NCBI RefSeq assembly: GCF_031851795.1
Contig: NZ_CP134696.1
Coordinates: forward strand, 4,960,001-5,024,000
Origin: Pontibacter sp. G13
GTDB lineage: Bacteria; Bacteroidota; Bacteroidia; J057
Reading direction: 5' to 3'
Length of the DNA stretch: 64,000 bases
Part shown: positions 19,673 to 27,992 of the stretch, in pieces
Position numbering within the stretch: position 1 is the first letter of the stretch
Layout of the letters: every line of letters begins with the position of its first letter
Program-made: the position numbers and the translations under genes
Notes under the pieces: generated by a model
Database searches by the model: none
What the model was told of the DNA's origin: nothing
Seen by the model: only the letters and a program-made list of their open reading frames with translations

Positions 19673-20191
19673 ATGAAATCTCCATCTACCACAGACCTCA
19701 GATTAGAAGTCAACGGACGAATGGTCCGCTCAGCCACTCCATCGGATTTTCCGGCGATCAATGGATTGTTGGAACAGGTGGACGATCTACACGTCGGTTG
19801 GTACCCGGAATACTTTAGATCCGTGGACCCGCCCGCGAGGTCAGACAAGCACCTGACTTTCTGGCTTGAAGATCCAGCAAGGGAAGTGCTGCTGGCATTT
19901 GATGGGATTGGATTGGCAGGCTTGGCCATGTTGGTTCTGGAGCGCCCCAGCGGCATTCCCTTGCTGCAGGATTTTCCTTATGTGTTGATCGACAACCTCG
20001 TAGTGGATCAGTCTGCGAGAGGGAAAGGCATCGGAAAGGCTCTGGTGGAAGCCTCCCAACTGTGGGCCAAAGATCTCGGCGTCACACAGGTCCAACTCAA
20101 GGTCTATGACAAAAACCAAGGCGCCATGAAGTTCTATGACCATATCGGTTTTGAACCGCTGGCCCATCGGCTGAAGTTGGATCTAGAGTAA
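19673..20191 (+). CDS. GNAT-family N-acetyltransferase
   Basis: 172 residues. The acetyl-CoA-binding segment IDNLVVDQSARGKGIGKALVEAS (about 110-132) carries the R/Q-x-x-G-x-G/A loop as ARGKGIG. A C-terminal strand (VQLKVYDKNQGAMKFYDHIGFEPL) is typical of the fold. The substrate (amine or protein N-terminus) cannot be inferred. A stem-loop terminator follows. Confidence 0.85.
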   Translation: MKSPSTTDLRLEVNGRMVRSATPSDFPAINGLLEQVDDLHVGWYPEYFRSVDPPARSDKHLTFWLEDPAREVLLAFDGIGLAGLAMLVLERPSGIPLLQDFPYVLIDNLVVDQSARGKGIGKALVEASQLWAKDLGVTQVQLKVYDKNQGAMKFYDHIGFEPLAHRLKLDLE

Positions 20192-20232
20192 CCCAAAATC
20201 TCTGCACAAACACGGGGCTTATGGCCTCTCGC

Positions 20233-20277
20233 CTCGCATGAGAATCCCGATGCATTTCTTCGAGATTCTTATGCGAG
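20233..20277 (+). terminator. Terminator of the GNAT gene
   Basis: 14-bp stem (ctcgcatgagaatc / gattcttatgcgag, one G-U pair), loop of 17 nt, then a run of seven T shortly downstream at about 20286. Confidence 0.7.
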
Positions 20278-20307
20278 CTGCTCTATTTTTTTGGCTGGGT
20301 TGAAGCT

Positions 20308-20478
20308 GATTTGGGCGATCCCCGCGTGCAGGGCATAGTGGGGTTCGCTCGGCAATGGAGTCGCGGGGCCAGGCTGATCCGAGGGTCCGTTGGCACTCCC
20401 GTCCTCCGCTTGAGGCTCCGGACCTCGCCTAAAGGCTCGCCTCTCCCATCCTTATCGCCGCCGCAAGCCATCTGCACA
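20308..20478 (-). repeat. Structured intergenic repeat element, copy 2 (subtype II)
   Basis: Minus-strand copy. Closing stem, read on the minus strand: ggcgat (20459-20454) / atcgcc (20319-20314). Inner stem ggtccg / cggacc (plus-strand positions 20384-20389 and 20419-20424). 35-nt-loop stem ccccgcg / cgcgggg (20320-20326 and 20362-20368). Leader tgtgcagatggcttgcgg reads inward from 20478. It shares TAAGGATGGGAG-like and GGTCCG features with the copy near 27.7 kb, so these two form a subtype. Confidence 0.65.
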
Positions 20479-20561
20479 TTCAGTTGAAATTTTTCAGAGG
20501 TCAAGCTCTTGACCTCATTTCCGAAGAGCATATCATCTGTAACCGAAAAGATCCCATGAAA

Positions 20562-20798
20562 GGGGCGGCTGGCACGTGTGGCGTGAAGTGCCTGAAGGAG
20601 TAGGCGGTGGGCGACTCTTCCTCTTGGTCCGCGATGAAATCTTCGGAAATCCCCCCGTCTCATGACGCTAGTATATCCACCGACCGAAGCGTGAGCGGAG
20701 TCCGGAAGGGACCCTCGGATCGAGTCCGGGGCAAGTGGCCCCGCAACTCATTTACCTAGAAACGGGCATGATGCCCATCGCGCGGAGACACGCCCTCG
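20562..20798 (+). repeat. Structured intergenic repeat element, copy 3
   Basis: Plus-strand copy facing away from copy 2. Closing stem ggcgtg (20580-20585) / cacgcc (20789-20794). Variable insert of 66 nt held by gcggtgg (20604-20610) / ccaccg (20677-20682). An extra hairpin of the ggatcgagtccgg type near 20715-20731 is shared with the copy near 36.1 kb. The 35-nt-loop stem is weak here (ccgc/gcgg, 37-nt loop). It ends about 70 bases before the hydrolase ATG. Confidence 0.65.
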
Positions 20799-20867
20799 TC
20801 CTCCTGAAAAAATACTCCGTCGATCTTCCTAAATTGAAGCTTCATCCTACAACATCAACTTATCTGC

Positions 20868-21638
20868 ATGCTCAAGATCGGCGTATCCCCCTGTTTCATG
20901 TATCCCGATGTGGACCGAATCGTCTTTGGCCGGAAATCGCTGGCCTATGTCGAACAAGACATGGCTCGCTATCTCTCCCGTCCGGGGGTTTGGCCAATTT
21001 TGATTCCAGATCTTCCCGAAGCGGAACTGACAGGGATCGTGGAGGAATTGGATGGGCTGGTGCTTCAGGGAGGAACGGACCTCGCGCCGGAGACTTATGG
21101 GGAGTCACCGATTGGCAGATGGAAAGGCGATCCCATCCGGGACCGGGTTGAACTCGCGATCTTGTCCAAGGCGATGGAAAGAGCGATCCCGGTATTTGGA
21201 ATTTGTCGGGGATTCCAGCTCATGAATGCCTACTTCGGAGGCACGCTCTATCAGGACCTCGATACGCAGGATGCAACCTCCATCAAGCACCGGGATGCAG
21301 ATGCTTACGATCAAGTGAATCACGAAATCGAGATTGTCGCGGGAACTTGGTTTGCGGATTTGAATCAGGGAGAAGCGCTTCGCAGGGTGAATTCGGTCCA
21401 TCATCAGGCGGTCAAGACCTTGGGCGAGGACCTAGAGGTGTGGGCCACCAGTGCCGAGGACGGATTGATCGAAGCATTTGGGTGGAAAGGCGCTCCAGCT
21501 GGGAAAGTAATGGGAGTACAATGGCACCCAGAATTTTTTCATAATTCGCAGGTGCCATTGATGGATGCCGAGCGGTTGTACAGTGCTTGGCTAGATCATG
21601 TATCTCAGGATTCGAAAATCTCCTCTTCTTCAAAGTAG
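20868..21638 (+). CDS. Gamma-glutamyl-gamma-aminobutyrate hydrolase-like protein (peptidase C26)
   Basis: 256 residues of class-I glutamine-amidotransferase fold. The nucleophile Cys113 sits in FGICRGFQLMNAYFGG, and the His/Glu pair is in GVQWHPEFF (His220, Glu222). GLVLQGGTDLAP is the oxyanion-side loop. This is the PuuD/GATase1-like group, which cleaves gamma-glutamyl amides. The real substrate here is not shown by context, because no putrescine genes are adjacent. Its 3' end overlaps the convergent gene at 21605 by 34 bases. Confidence 0.88.
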   Translation: MLKIGVSPCFMYPDVDRIVFGRKSLAYVEQDMARYLSRPGVWPILIPDLPEAELTGIVEELDGLVLQGGTDLAPETYGESPIGRWKGDPIRDRVELAILSKAMERAIPVFGICRGFQLMNAYFGGTLYQDLDTQDATSIKHRDADAYDQVNHEIEIVAGTWFADLNQGEALRRVNSVHHQAVKTLGEDLEVWATSAEDGLIEAFGWKGAPAGKVMGVQWHPEFFHNSQVPLMDAERLYSAWLDHVSQDSKISSSSK

Positions 21639-21955
21639 GTGAGGACGTGCTCGCGGAGCAAATGGACTTGCGAGAACATATCGGTATGCGGAAGTGGCTT
21701 GAGCAATTTCCAATGTGGCCAACCGTCTTGATCCAGATGGTCCAATTCGTAGTAGCCGGATGCAGCCAATAGCCGACAGATCGCGATATGCATCAAATCC
21801 ACCTTTTCTTCCTTGGTAAACGGGCGTGGGCGTGAACCCAATTCGCGGACTCCAATGAGAAAAAGGATGGACTCCATCGTCATTTCTTTCCCGAATGATT
21901 CCTTTAGTTGAGTTTCCAACAAACTCCAACGGGTATTCAGATCAAGCTGCGTCAT
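21605..21955 (-). CDS. Conserved small Bacteroidota protein of unknown function
   Basis: 116 residues from the ATG at 21955 (MTQLDLNTRWSLLETQLKE); an upstream extension to 22063 is unlikely. The pattern ESILFLIGVRELG, then EEKVDLMHIAICRLLAASGYYEL and DGWPHWKLLKPLP is widely conserved in the phylum with no known role. It has no signal peptide and is mostly helical. It overlaps tail-to-tail with the hydrolase gene. Confidence 0.75.
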   Translation of the reverse strand: MTQLDLNTRWSLLETQLKESFGKEMTMESILFLIGVRELGSRPRPFTKEEKVDLMHIAICRLLAASGYYELDHLDQDGWPHWKLLKPLPHTDMFSQVHLLREHVLTYFEEEEIFES

Positions 21956-22070
21956 AGCCGCAAAAATAACGGATTCCTTGGTATTTGAAACGATTGGAAT
22001 CGGATAAGTCGCGCCATAAAACGATTGACCTCCCAGAAGACGATCTTTTCTCGCAGGCACCAACGAAAAT

Positions 22071-22099
22071 CGGACTGCTTTCGAAGGGAAAGCAGCCCG
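22071..22099 (-). terminator. Terminator of signal peptidase gene
   Basis: Stem cggactgctttc / gaaagcagcccg, one internal mismatch, loop of 5 nt, followed on the minus strand by atttt. It lies 26 bases beyond the lepB stop. Confidence 0.65.
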
Positions 22100-22124
22100 A
22101 TATGGGTTTTATATCAAGTGGCGA

Positions 22125-23633
22125 TTACTTCACTTTTTGTGGACCGATGCGGTCGAATCGCACACCAAATGCTTCCTCGTAGGAGAAGAAGATGAAGATC
22201 GGCTTACCGACGATGTGGTTTTCCGGTACAAATCCCCAGAAACGGCTGTCCTCGGAATTGTGGCGGTTGTCTCCCATCATCCAGTAGTAGTCCATTTCGA
22301 AGGTATAGGTCGTGGCCACCTCACCGTCAATGTAGATCTTTCCGCCTTTGCGCTCCAATTTGTGCCCTTCATAGGCCGTGATCGGGCGGTAGTAAAGCGC
22401 CAGATTCTTGGGAGTCAATTCTACGGTCATGCCCTTGGCGGGAATGACAATCGGACCATAGTTGTCTTCATTGAATTTGAAGAGCTTTCCAGCGCTGTTG
22501 CCATAGCTTGGATATACATAAGGCGCGAATTTGCCGGCTTGGCGATACACCTCATCCACCTTTTTGACAGTAGGCATGGAGCGAACTTCATTGGCGATAT
22601 GCTCTGGCATGAAGAATTGGTAGAGATTCTGCCCCTCCATACTGATGTTGTAGTTCTGGTTGTTGGCGGGATTGTTGCCTCGCACATAAACCTCGCGGAA
22701 TCCCAAATCCTTGCGTTGGCGCTTGTTCAGGAAGAACCCGTTGTCAGTCACCACTTGGTATTGCAACTGCATGTTGGGAGGATTCCAGCCCTCTTCGCCA
22801 TTGATGAAGACTTGCTGATCCCTGATTTCCAGGGTATCGCCTGCAACTCCCACGCAGCGTTTGATGTAGTTTTCCTTGGCAGAAACCGCAGATACGGTCC
22901 CTAGCCCATCGCTGAGCTCTTGGATATCATGTGCGGGGAAGTTGAAGACCACAATATCATTTCGCTCTACATCGGACAGTCCCGGTAGACGGAAGTAGGG
23001 CAACTCGATCGCATCGGTGAATGATGGATAGGTCTTGCCTTTGATGGTCAGTTTGTTGTGGAGGAATGGCAGCGATACGGGCAGCATCGGCATCCGCGTA
23101 CCGTAGTGGAATTTGGAGACAAAAAGGAAGTCTCCCGCCATCAAGGTGCGCTCCATGGAGCTGGTAGGGATCATGAACGCCTCGATGAAGCAGGTACGGA
23201 TGATCATGGCTGCAACGCCCGCAAATAGCAGGGCATCTCCCCACTCTCTCAGATTGGATTTTTTGGGGACTCGCTTGTGCTCAGCTGGAGGTCCGAGATA
23301 TTTGGTTGCTGGATCAAAGCCAATTTTGGGGAGGTAAATGAAGGGAATGAGCAATGCGCCCATGTGCTCTACCAATTTGTACTTGCCGTAAGACTTGACA
23401 AATTCAATCTGCATGGCCACTCCCACCAATACATTGGCTACTGGAATGAAGAGCAGGATCAACCACCAGATAGGCTTCCCGATCAATTGCAGCGTGATGT
23501 ATTCTGAATAGACGGGAATCAGCGCCTTCCACCCAGCTTGGCCAGCCTTCTCAAATAGCTTCCATCTCCCGACAGCACTAGCGCCGAAGAGGAGGAAAAC
23601 AACAATTCCGAAGAATATTCCAGCAAAATTCAT
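22125..23633 (-). CDS. lepB: Signal peptidase I
   Basis: 502 residues from the ATG at 23633; a TTG three codons earlier is the only alternative. It removes signal peptides from exported proteins at the inner membrane. The N-terminus is extended by about 130 residues with several hydrophobic helices (DUF5684-like), as usual in Bacteroidota. The Ser/Lys dyad is visible: MIPTSSMERTLMAGDFLFVSK (Ser about 159) and ENYIKRCVGVAGDTLEI (Lys about 258). The C-terminal box is MMGDNRHNSEDSRFWGFV. A long insertion between the Lys box and the last box (about 280-440) is characteristic of this phylum's enzyme. It is monocistronic and divergent from the nicotinamidase gene. Confidence 0.95.
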   Translation of the reverse strand: MNFAGIFFGIVVFLLFGASAVGRWKLFEKAGQAGWKALIPVYSEYITLQLIGKPIWWLILLFIPVANVLVGVAMQIEFVKSYGKYKLVEHMGALLIPFIYLPKIGFDPATKYLGPPAEHKRVPKKSNLREWGDALLFAGVAAMIIRTCFIEAFMIPTSSMERTLMAGDFLFVSKFHYGTRMPMLPVSLPFLHNKLTIKGKTYPSFTDAIELPYFRLPGLSDVERNDIVVFNFPAHDIQELSDGLGTVSAVSAKENYIKRCVGVAGDTLEIRDQQVFINGEEGWNPPNMQLQYQVVTDNGFFLNKRQRKDLGFREVYVRGNNPANNQNYNISMEGQNLYQFFMPEHIANEVRSMPTVKKVDEVYRQAGKFAPYVYPSYGNSAGKLFKFNEDNYGPIVIPAKGMTVELTPKNLALYYRPITAYEGHKLERKGGKIYIDGEVATTYTFEMDYYWMMGDNRHNSEDSRFWGFVPENHIVGKPIFIFFSYEEAFGVRFDRIGPQKVK

Positions 23634-23660
23634 GTAATCCAATTGTATGTGTTAGGTAGG

Positions 23661-23668
23661 CAAATATA
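23661..23668 (-). promoter_or_regulatory. Possible -7 box of lepB promoter
   Basis: TATATTTG on the minus strand fits the Bacteroidota -7 consensus TAnnTTTG, 28 bases before the lepB ATG. No well-spaced -33 TTTG was found. Confidence 0.3.
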
Positions 23669-23807
23669 TCAAGGAATCCCTAATGGTGTAGGGTCAATTC
23701 CCAATGCCGATAAAATATTTTTCGCTACAAAATGCCTGACGCCTCACGAGATTACAGACATTTCCCCCATCTGTTGCCATTGGCCCCAACTTATTACAGA
23801 TTGGATG

Positions 23808-23848
23808 GGAAATTATATTTGAGTATTTTGTACTCAAATATAATTTCC
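23808..23848. promoter_or_regulatory. Perfect 18-bp inverted repeat, likely operator
   Basis: Arms at 23808-23825 and 23831-23848 are exact reverse complements, with a 5-nt centre (ttttg). The site lies in the 316-base divergent region between lepB and the nicotinamidase gene, about 100 bases before the latter. Each arm carries TATATTTG on its own strand, a match to the Bacteroidota -7 box, so a bound protein could cover promoters in both directions. It is AT-rich and unlike the GC-rich terminators nearby. The remainder of 23634-23949 shows no gene. Confidence 0.65.
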
Positions 23849-23949
23849 AGCGCTTTTGGCGACATGTTTGCACAAATGAGCCATCCCAAGCTGCCAAAAA
23901 TTATGTAGAATCGCCCCCTCGATTCCTCAAATCCTCAATTCCCAGAAAG

Positions 23950-24585
23950 ATGGATGTATTGATCCTCGTAGACATTCAGAACGATTTCGTGCCCAATGGT
24001 GCGTTGGCAGTAGCCGAGGGCGATCAAATTGTACCAATCGTCAACGAACTTCAGGAACAATTCCCTTGGATCGTCGCCACTCAAGATTGGCACCCCGCAG
24101 ATCACGGGAGCTTTGCAGCCAATCATATCGACCAGACGCCCGGTCAGGTGATCGACCTTCACGGACTCTCTCAGGTGCTCTGGCCTGTCCATTGCGTTCA
24201 GGAGTCCTCCGGAGCTGAATTCGTGGAAGGATTGGACCGCTCCAGTTGGGATCAGGTATTCCAAAAAGGAACCGATCCCAAGATCGACAGCTACAGTGGA
24301 TTCTTTGACAATGGCCAGCGCAAATCCACAGGACTGGGCGAATACCTTCAGCGAGGTTCTGCCAAGCGGGTATTTGTCGTGGGACTAGCGACTGATTATT
24401 GCGTGAAATTCACCGCGCTGGATTCCCTGAAATTGGGGTTCGAGACCTTTGTGATTGAAGATGCAACTCGCTCCGTCAATCTTCAACCGGGCGATCATGA
24501 GGCGGCTTTGGCTGAAATTCGCGCTGCTGGCGGAAAGGTCATCCATTCATCGGAAGTTGCCAATATTCGATCCGTCCATTTGTAA
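23950..24585 (+). CDS. pncA: Nicotinamidase / pyrazinamidase
   Basis: 211 residues of the cysteine-hydrolase (isochorismatase-like) fold. It deamidates nicotinamide to nicotinate for NAD salvage in the cytoplasm. The catalytic triad is visible: Asp8 (LILVDIQNDF), Lys106 (VFQKGTDP) and Cys151 (GLATDYCVKFTALD). Metal ligands are supplied by TQDWHP (Asp46, His48) and a following His. GSGxEF-type and DSYSGFFDNG segments match PncA. The perfect inverted repeat about 100 bases upstream may control it; NAD-related operators of this form are known for NrtR in other bacteria, which is only an analogy here. Confidence 0.93.
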   Translation: MDVLILVDIQNDFVPNGALAVAEGDQIVPIVNELQEQFPWIVATQDWHPADHGSFAANHIDQTPGQVIDLHGLSQVLWPVHCVQESSGAEFVEGLDRSSWDQVFQKGTDPKIDSYSGFFDNGQRKSTGLGEYLQRGSAKRVFVVGLATDYCVKFTALDSLKLGFETFVIEDATRSVNLQPGDHEAALAEIRAAGGKVIHSSEVANIRSVHL

Positions 24586-24663
24586 ACAAATCAAAAACTC
24601 TGGCCAGATCCATTTTTCGACCCCTGTCATTTTCGTATTTTTGGCCCTCTGTAAATTAGCATC

Positions 24664-26397
24664 ATGAAGGGTTCAAGCAATATTTGGCAGGATCTCGTTG
24701 CGATCGTGTTCATCGGCCTCATTGGATTTGGGTTGTTCCTTGGAGCTGCCCCGCTATTTGATTGGGACGAAATCAATTTTGCCGAATCTGCCCGCGAAAT
24801 GCTCGTCACCGGGAATTTCTTCCAGGTTCAGATCAATTATCAACCCTTCTGGGAAAAACCCCCGTTGTTTTTCTGGATGCAAGCCCTGAGCATGAAGGTG
24901 TTCGGCGTCAATGAATTTGCCGCTCGATTCCCCAATGCGCTCGTCGGGGTAGTCACCCTGTTGGCCTTGTATTTCACGGGGCTCCGCTGGAAGGATCGAG
25001 CATTCGCCCGAATACTCGTGATGTTCTACACCGCGACGATGTTGCCCGTCGTGTACTTCAAATCCGGCATCATCGATCCCGCATTCAACCTGTTTATCTT
25101 CCTCGGCCTCGTCCAGATCTTCCAATATGATTCGAGCTGGATGGACGATCCCGACGCAGCCAAGCAATCAGCCGCTCCTTGGGGGGCTGGGGGATGGATA
25201 GGGATCGCCACCCTGACCAAAGGCCCAGTGGCTTTGCTCGTGGCCATGCTGGTCTATGCCGCCTACAAGTTGGTCTATCACCGATTTCGCCTTCCTTGGA
25301 TGGGCGTATTGAGGTTTTTCGTGGCTTGGGCGATTCCGGTCTTGGGGTGGTATGGCATCGAGACTTTTGTACATGGGTGGTGGTTTATCGACACCTTCAT
25401 CCAGTATCAGATCGAGTTATTCAGCCAAAACGTAGCGGGACACGCACAGCCTTTCTACTACCATATTCTGGTATTCCTGCCGGGATGCTTCCCGATGGCT
25501 GCCTTCGTTTTCCGTGGGATGCGTGAAAAGACCGACGATGTGGAGGAAACGCGGATGCGGACCTTCATGATGATCTGGTTTTGGGTCGTGCTGGTGCTGT
25601 TTTCTGTCGTCAAGACCAAGATTGTCCATTACGCTTCGCTGCTCTATTTTCCAGCGGTTTTTTTGGCGGGGCATTATGCCTACCAAGTCTGGAAATCAGA
25701 TCGCAAACTTCCTTGGGATGTTTGGCTGATTTTGGGACTCGGGATGCTGGTTTGGGGCGTCTTGCCTGCGTTCGTCAATACCTTCACCGGAAATCTGGAG
25801 GAGATTCGGGCGGCGATCACAGACCCACATGCCAAGGCTCTGTTAGGCGTGGATGCTGGCTGGTCGGGGCTGGAATGGATCATTGGAACGCTATTTCTAG
25901 CAGGGCTCCTGGTGAATATCTGGCTCCTTCGCTCCCGGCAATACGCCTATGCATTGGCACTCCAAGTGGGGCTCTCGCTGGCATTTATCAATGGACAATA
26001 CAAGGTCGTCGTGCCCAAGGTGGCTCAGCATACGCAAGGCGCCAATATGGAATTCTTCTCCCAGCTGGCGGGGCGCGATGTGTATCTCATGACCTTCAAG
26101 TACAAGAGCTATCTCCACTACTTTTATGGACAAGCCAAACCCTACGATCACCCGGAGGGATATGACCTCTGGTGGATGTGCAATGGCGAGGTGGACAAGG
26201 ATATTTATCTGTCCATCAAGCAGTCCAAACTGAACTCGGAATTGACAGATGTCGTATTTCACGACTTCGAACGACTATATGCAAAAGGAGGCTTTGTTTT
26301 CTTCCGAAGAAAAAAGTCGCAGACCTTACAGGCCGCAAGTCTTTCCACACCGGAGAACGTAAACATGTCCCGTGTCGTGGAGGTTACAGAACGGTAG
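24664..26397 (+). CDS. Glycosyltransferase family 39, ArnT/PMT-like integral membrane protein
   Basis: 577 residues with about 11-12 membrane helices. The first loop contains FDWDEINFAESAREML, where the Asp-Glu pair is the catalytic or metal-binding motif of GT39/GT-C enzymes. WEKPPLFFWMQALSMKVFGVNEFAARFPNAL follows, as in ArnT-like transferases. It should transfer a sugar from a polyprenyl-phosphate donor to lipid or protein on the periplasmic side. The next gene starts 56 bases later and encodes another polytopic protein, so the two probably share a transcript and pathway. Confidence 0.88.
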   Translation: MKGSSNIWQDLVAIVFIGLIGFGLFLGAAPLFDWDEINFAESAREMLVTGNFFQVQINYQPFWEKPPLFFWMQALSMKVFGVNEFAARFPNALVGVVTLLALYFTGLRWKDRAFARILVMFYTATMLPVVYFKSGIIDPAFNLFIFLGLVQIFQYDSSWMDDPDAAKQSAAPWGAGGWIGIATLTKGPVALLVAMLVYAAYKLVYHRFRLPWMGVLRFFVAWAIPVLGWYGIETFVHGWWFIDTFIQYQIELFSQNVAGHAQPFYYHILVFLPGCFPMAAFVFRGMREKTDDVEETRMRTFMMIWFWVVLVLFSVVKTKIVHYASLLYFPAVFLAGHYAYQVWKSDRKLPWDVWLILGLGMLVWGVLPAFVNTFTGNLEEIRAAITDPHAKALLGVDAGWSGLEWIIGTLFLAGLLVNIWLLRSRQYAYALALQVGLSLAFINGQYKVVVPKVAQHTQGANMEFFSQLAGRDVYLMTFKYKSYLHYFYGQAKPYDHPEGYDLWWMCNGEVDKDIYLSIKQSKLNSELTDVVFHDFERLYAKGGFVFFRRKKSQTLQAASLSTPENVNMSRVVEVTER

Positions 26398-26452
26398 CCG
26401 CTTTTCAATAACTTCGCTATTCACCGCTCATCCGCAAATTTCCCTGTCATTT

Positions 26453-27526
26453 ATGCCCGATACGAATCAAGATGAAGCCCTCAAGGAATTTAGGTCCACA
26501 CGGCTTATCTGGCCTATTTTGATTGGTGTTGCCATCTTGGGATACACGATTTACCAGTTGCGGCAAGACGGCATCAATCCCTTCACTGACATCGATTGGA
26601 ATCTTCACGTCTTCGGATGGATTGCGCTCGGGTTTGTGTGCATGGCCATCCGAGATATTGGATACATCTGGCGGATGCGCTTGCTCACCGATGAGAAGCT
26701 CAACTGGCGCAGCGCCATCGAGGTTACCCTGCTTTGGGAATTTGCCTCGGCACTTTCCCCCTCGATTGTGGGTGGTTCCGCCGTGGCCATCTTCATGCTC
26801 ATGCGGGAGAAGATCTCAGCTGGACGAAGTACCGCCATCGTCTTCATCACCATTTTCCTCGACGAGTTATTCTATATCGCCATTCTGCCCATCGTACTGC
26901 TCATCGTGGATCATCATCAGATCTTCGGTCCGGTCAATGGCGTGGAGGCAGGCACGAGATTCGGGACAGGACTGATCGTCGGCTTTTGGATCGCCTATTT
27001 CGTCCTGATGTCCTATACTTCCTTCCTAGCATTTGCACTGTTTTTCAATCCCGCTGGGACCAACCGCGTCCTCCGCAAAGTGGTGCACTGGAAGATCTTT
27101 TCACGCTGGCAGGAGTCCGGCGAGAAGATGGCTGATGAACTCATGATCGCTTCCCGGGAGTTTCGCTCCAAGTCATTTGGCTATTGGACCAAGGCGTGGA
27201 TCTCCACCTGTTTGGCGTGGCTCGGCCGCTACCTCGTACTCAATTGTGTGTTGGCGGCATTCAATCCCAACCTCAGTTTTCACGAACATGTGGTGGCGTT
27301 TGCGCGGCAGGCAGTCATGTTTGTGGTCATGATCGTCTCCCCCACACCCGGTAGTTCCGGCATTGCCGAGGGCGTATTTGGGCAGCTTTTCGCAGAATTC
27401 TCCCCCGATGGAGTGGTGCTCATTCTCGCCAATGTCTGGCGCCTGATCACCTATTATCCATACTTGTTCATCGGGATCATTGTCTTCCCGATTTGGCTCC
27501 GGAGAGTCATGCGACGCAAGAAATAG
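26453..27526 (+). CDS. Lysylphosphatidylglycerol-synthase-TM / UPF0104 family membrane protein
   Basis: 357 residues from the ATG at 26453 (MPDTNQDEALKEFRST). About eight membrane helices. Conserved features include LWEFASALSPSIVGGSAVAIFML and the late SPTPGSSGIAEGVFGQLF, typical of the AglD/MprF flippase-like fold. No aminoacyl-transfer domain is fused, so it is not MprF itself. Placed after a GT39 enzyme, it may move or present a lipid-linked substrate; this is inference. Confidence 0.85.
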   Translation: MPDTNQDEALKEFRSTRLIWPILIGVAILGYTIYQLRQDGINPFTDIDWNLHVFGWIALGFVCMAIRDIGYIWRMRLLTDEKLNWRSAIEVTLLWEFASALSPSIVGGSAVAIFMLMREKISAGRSTAIVFITIFLDELFYIAILPIVLLIVDHHQIFGPVNGVEAGTRFGTGLIVGFWIAYFVLMSYTSFLAFALFFNPAGTNRVLRKVVHWKIFSRWQESGEKMADELMIASREFRSKSFGYWTKAWISTCLAWLGRYLVLNCVLAAFNPNLSFHEHVVAFARQAVMFVVMIVSPTPGSSGIAEGVFGQLFAEFSPDGVVLILANVWRLITYYPYLFIGIIVFPIWLRRVMRRKK

Positions 27527-27547
27527 CGATTCTTTCCGCTGATGATA

Positions 27548-27774
27548 TTTTGGGCGCTCCCCCGGTGTTGGACATCGCGGGGAGCGCTTGACATGGAGGT
27601 CCGGGGTCAGGCTTTCCGGGGGTCCGCTTGCGCTCCCGTCCTCGGAGAGAAGGTCCTGCCGGATGCTTGGGAGAATGCCAGAAGAGTGGAGGACCAGACC
27701 ATTTCTCTTCATCCCTCGGACCTCGCTGGCGCTCGCCCCTCCTATCCTTAGCGCCGCACCAGCCAGCCGCACAA
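27548..27774 (-). repeat. Structured intergenic repeat element, copy 4 (subtype II)
   Basis: Minus-strand copy in the 466-base gap 27527-27992. Closing stem on the minus strand ggcgct (27755-27750) / agcgcc (27558-27553). Inner stem ggtccg/cggacc at plus positions 27621-27626 and 27717-27722, with a 90-nt insert. Stem ccccgg/ccgggg (27560-27565 and 27601-27606) with exactly 35 nt in the loop. Leader caccagccagccgcacaa reads inward from 27774. The rest of the gap (27775-27992) shows no gene. Confidence 0.65.
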
Positions 27775-27992
27775 GGAGCTGGTGGGTTCCAACGCTTGAA
27801 ACCTTTTGGCATTTATCCCCGAGCTACCCCACTCGGAAAATTCCATTTGATGGCTTCGGATTTTCCTGTATTTTGTGAGGTTGTTGGATCACCTTTCACA
27901 GACCGATGAAGGGGGAATGGCAAAATTCCCGTGGGGAAATGTCGAGCCTTCATTAGCTTTGATCGAATCCACATTCCGAGACCCTCGAATAC

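Noticed and set aside
20562-20798. Structured repeat considered as a riboswitch of the following hydrolase gene
   Set aside because: The same structure occurs downstream of and between convergent genes elsewhere, in either orientation, so a cis-regulatory leader does not explain the family.
21605-21638. Overlap of convergent genes as a sign of wrong annotation
   Set aside because: Both proteins are well conserved to their ends; short tail-to-tail overlaps (also at 34943-34973) are ordinary in compact genomes.
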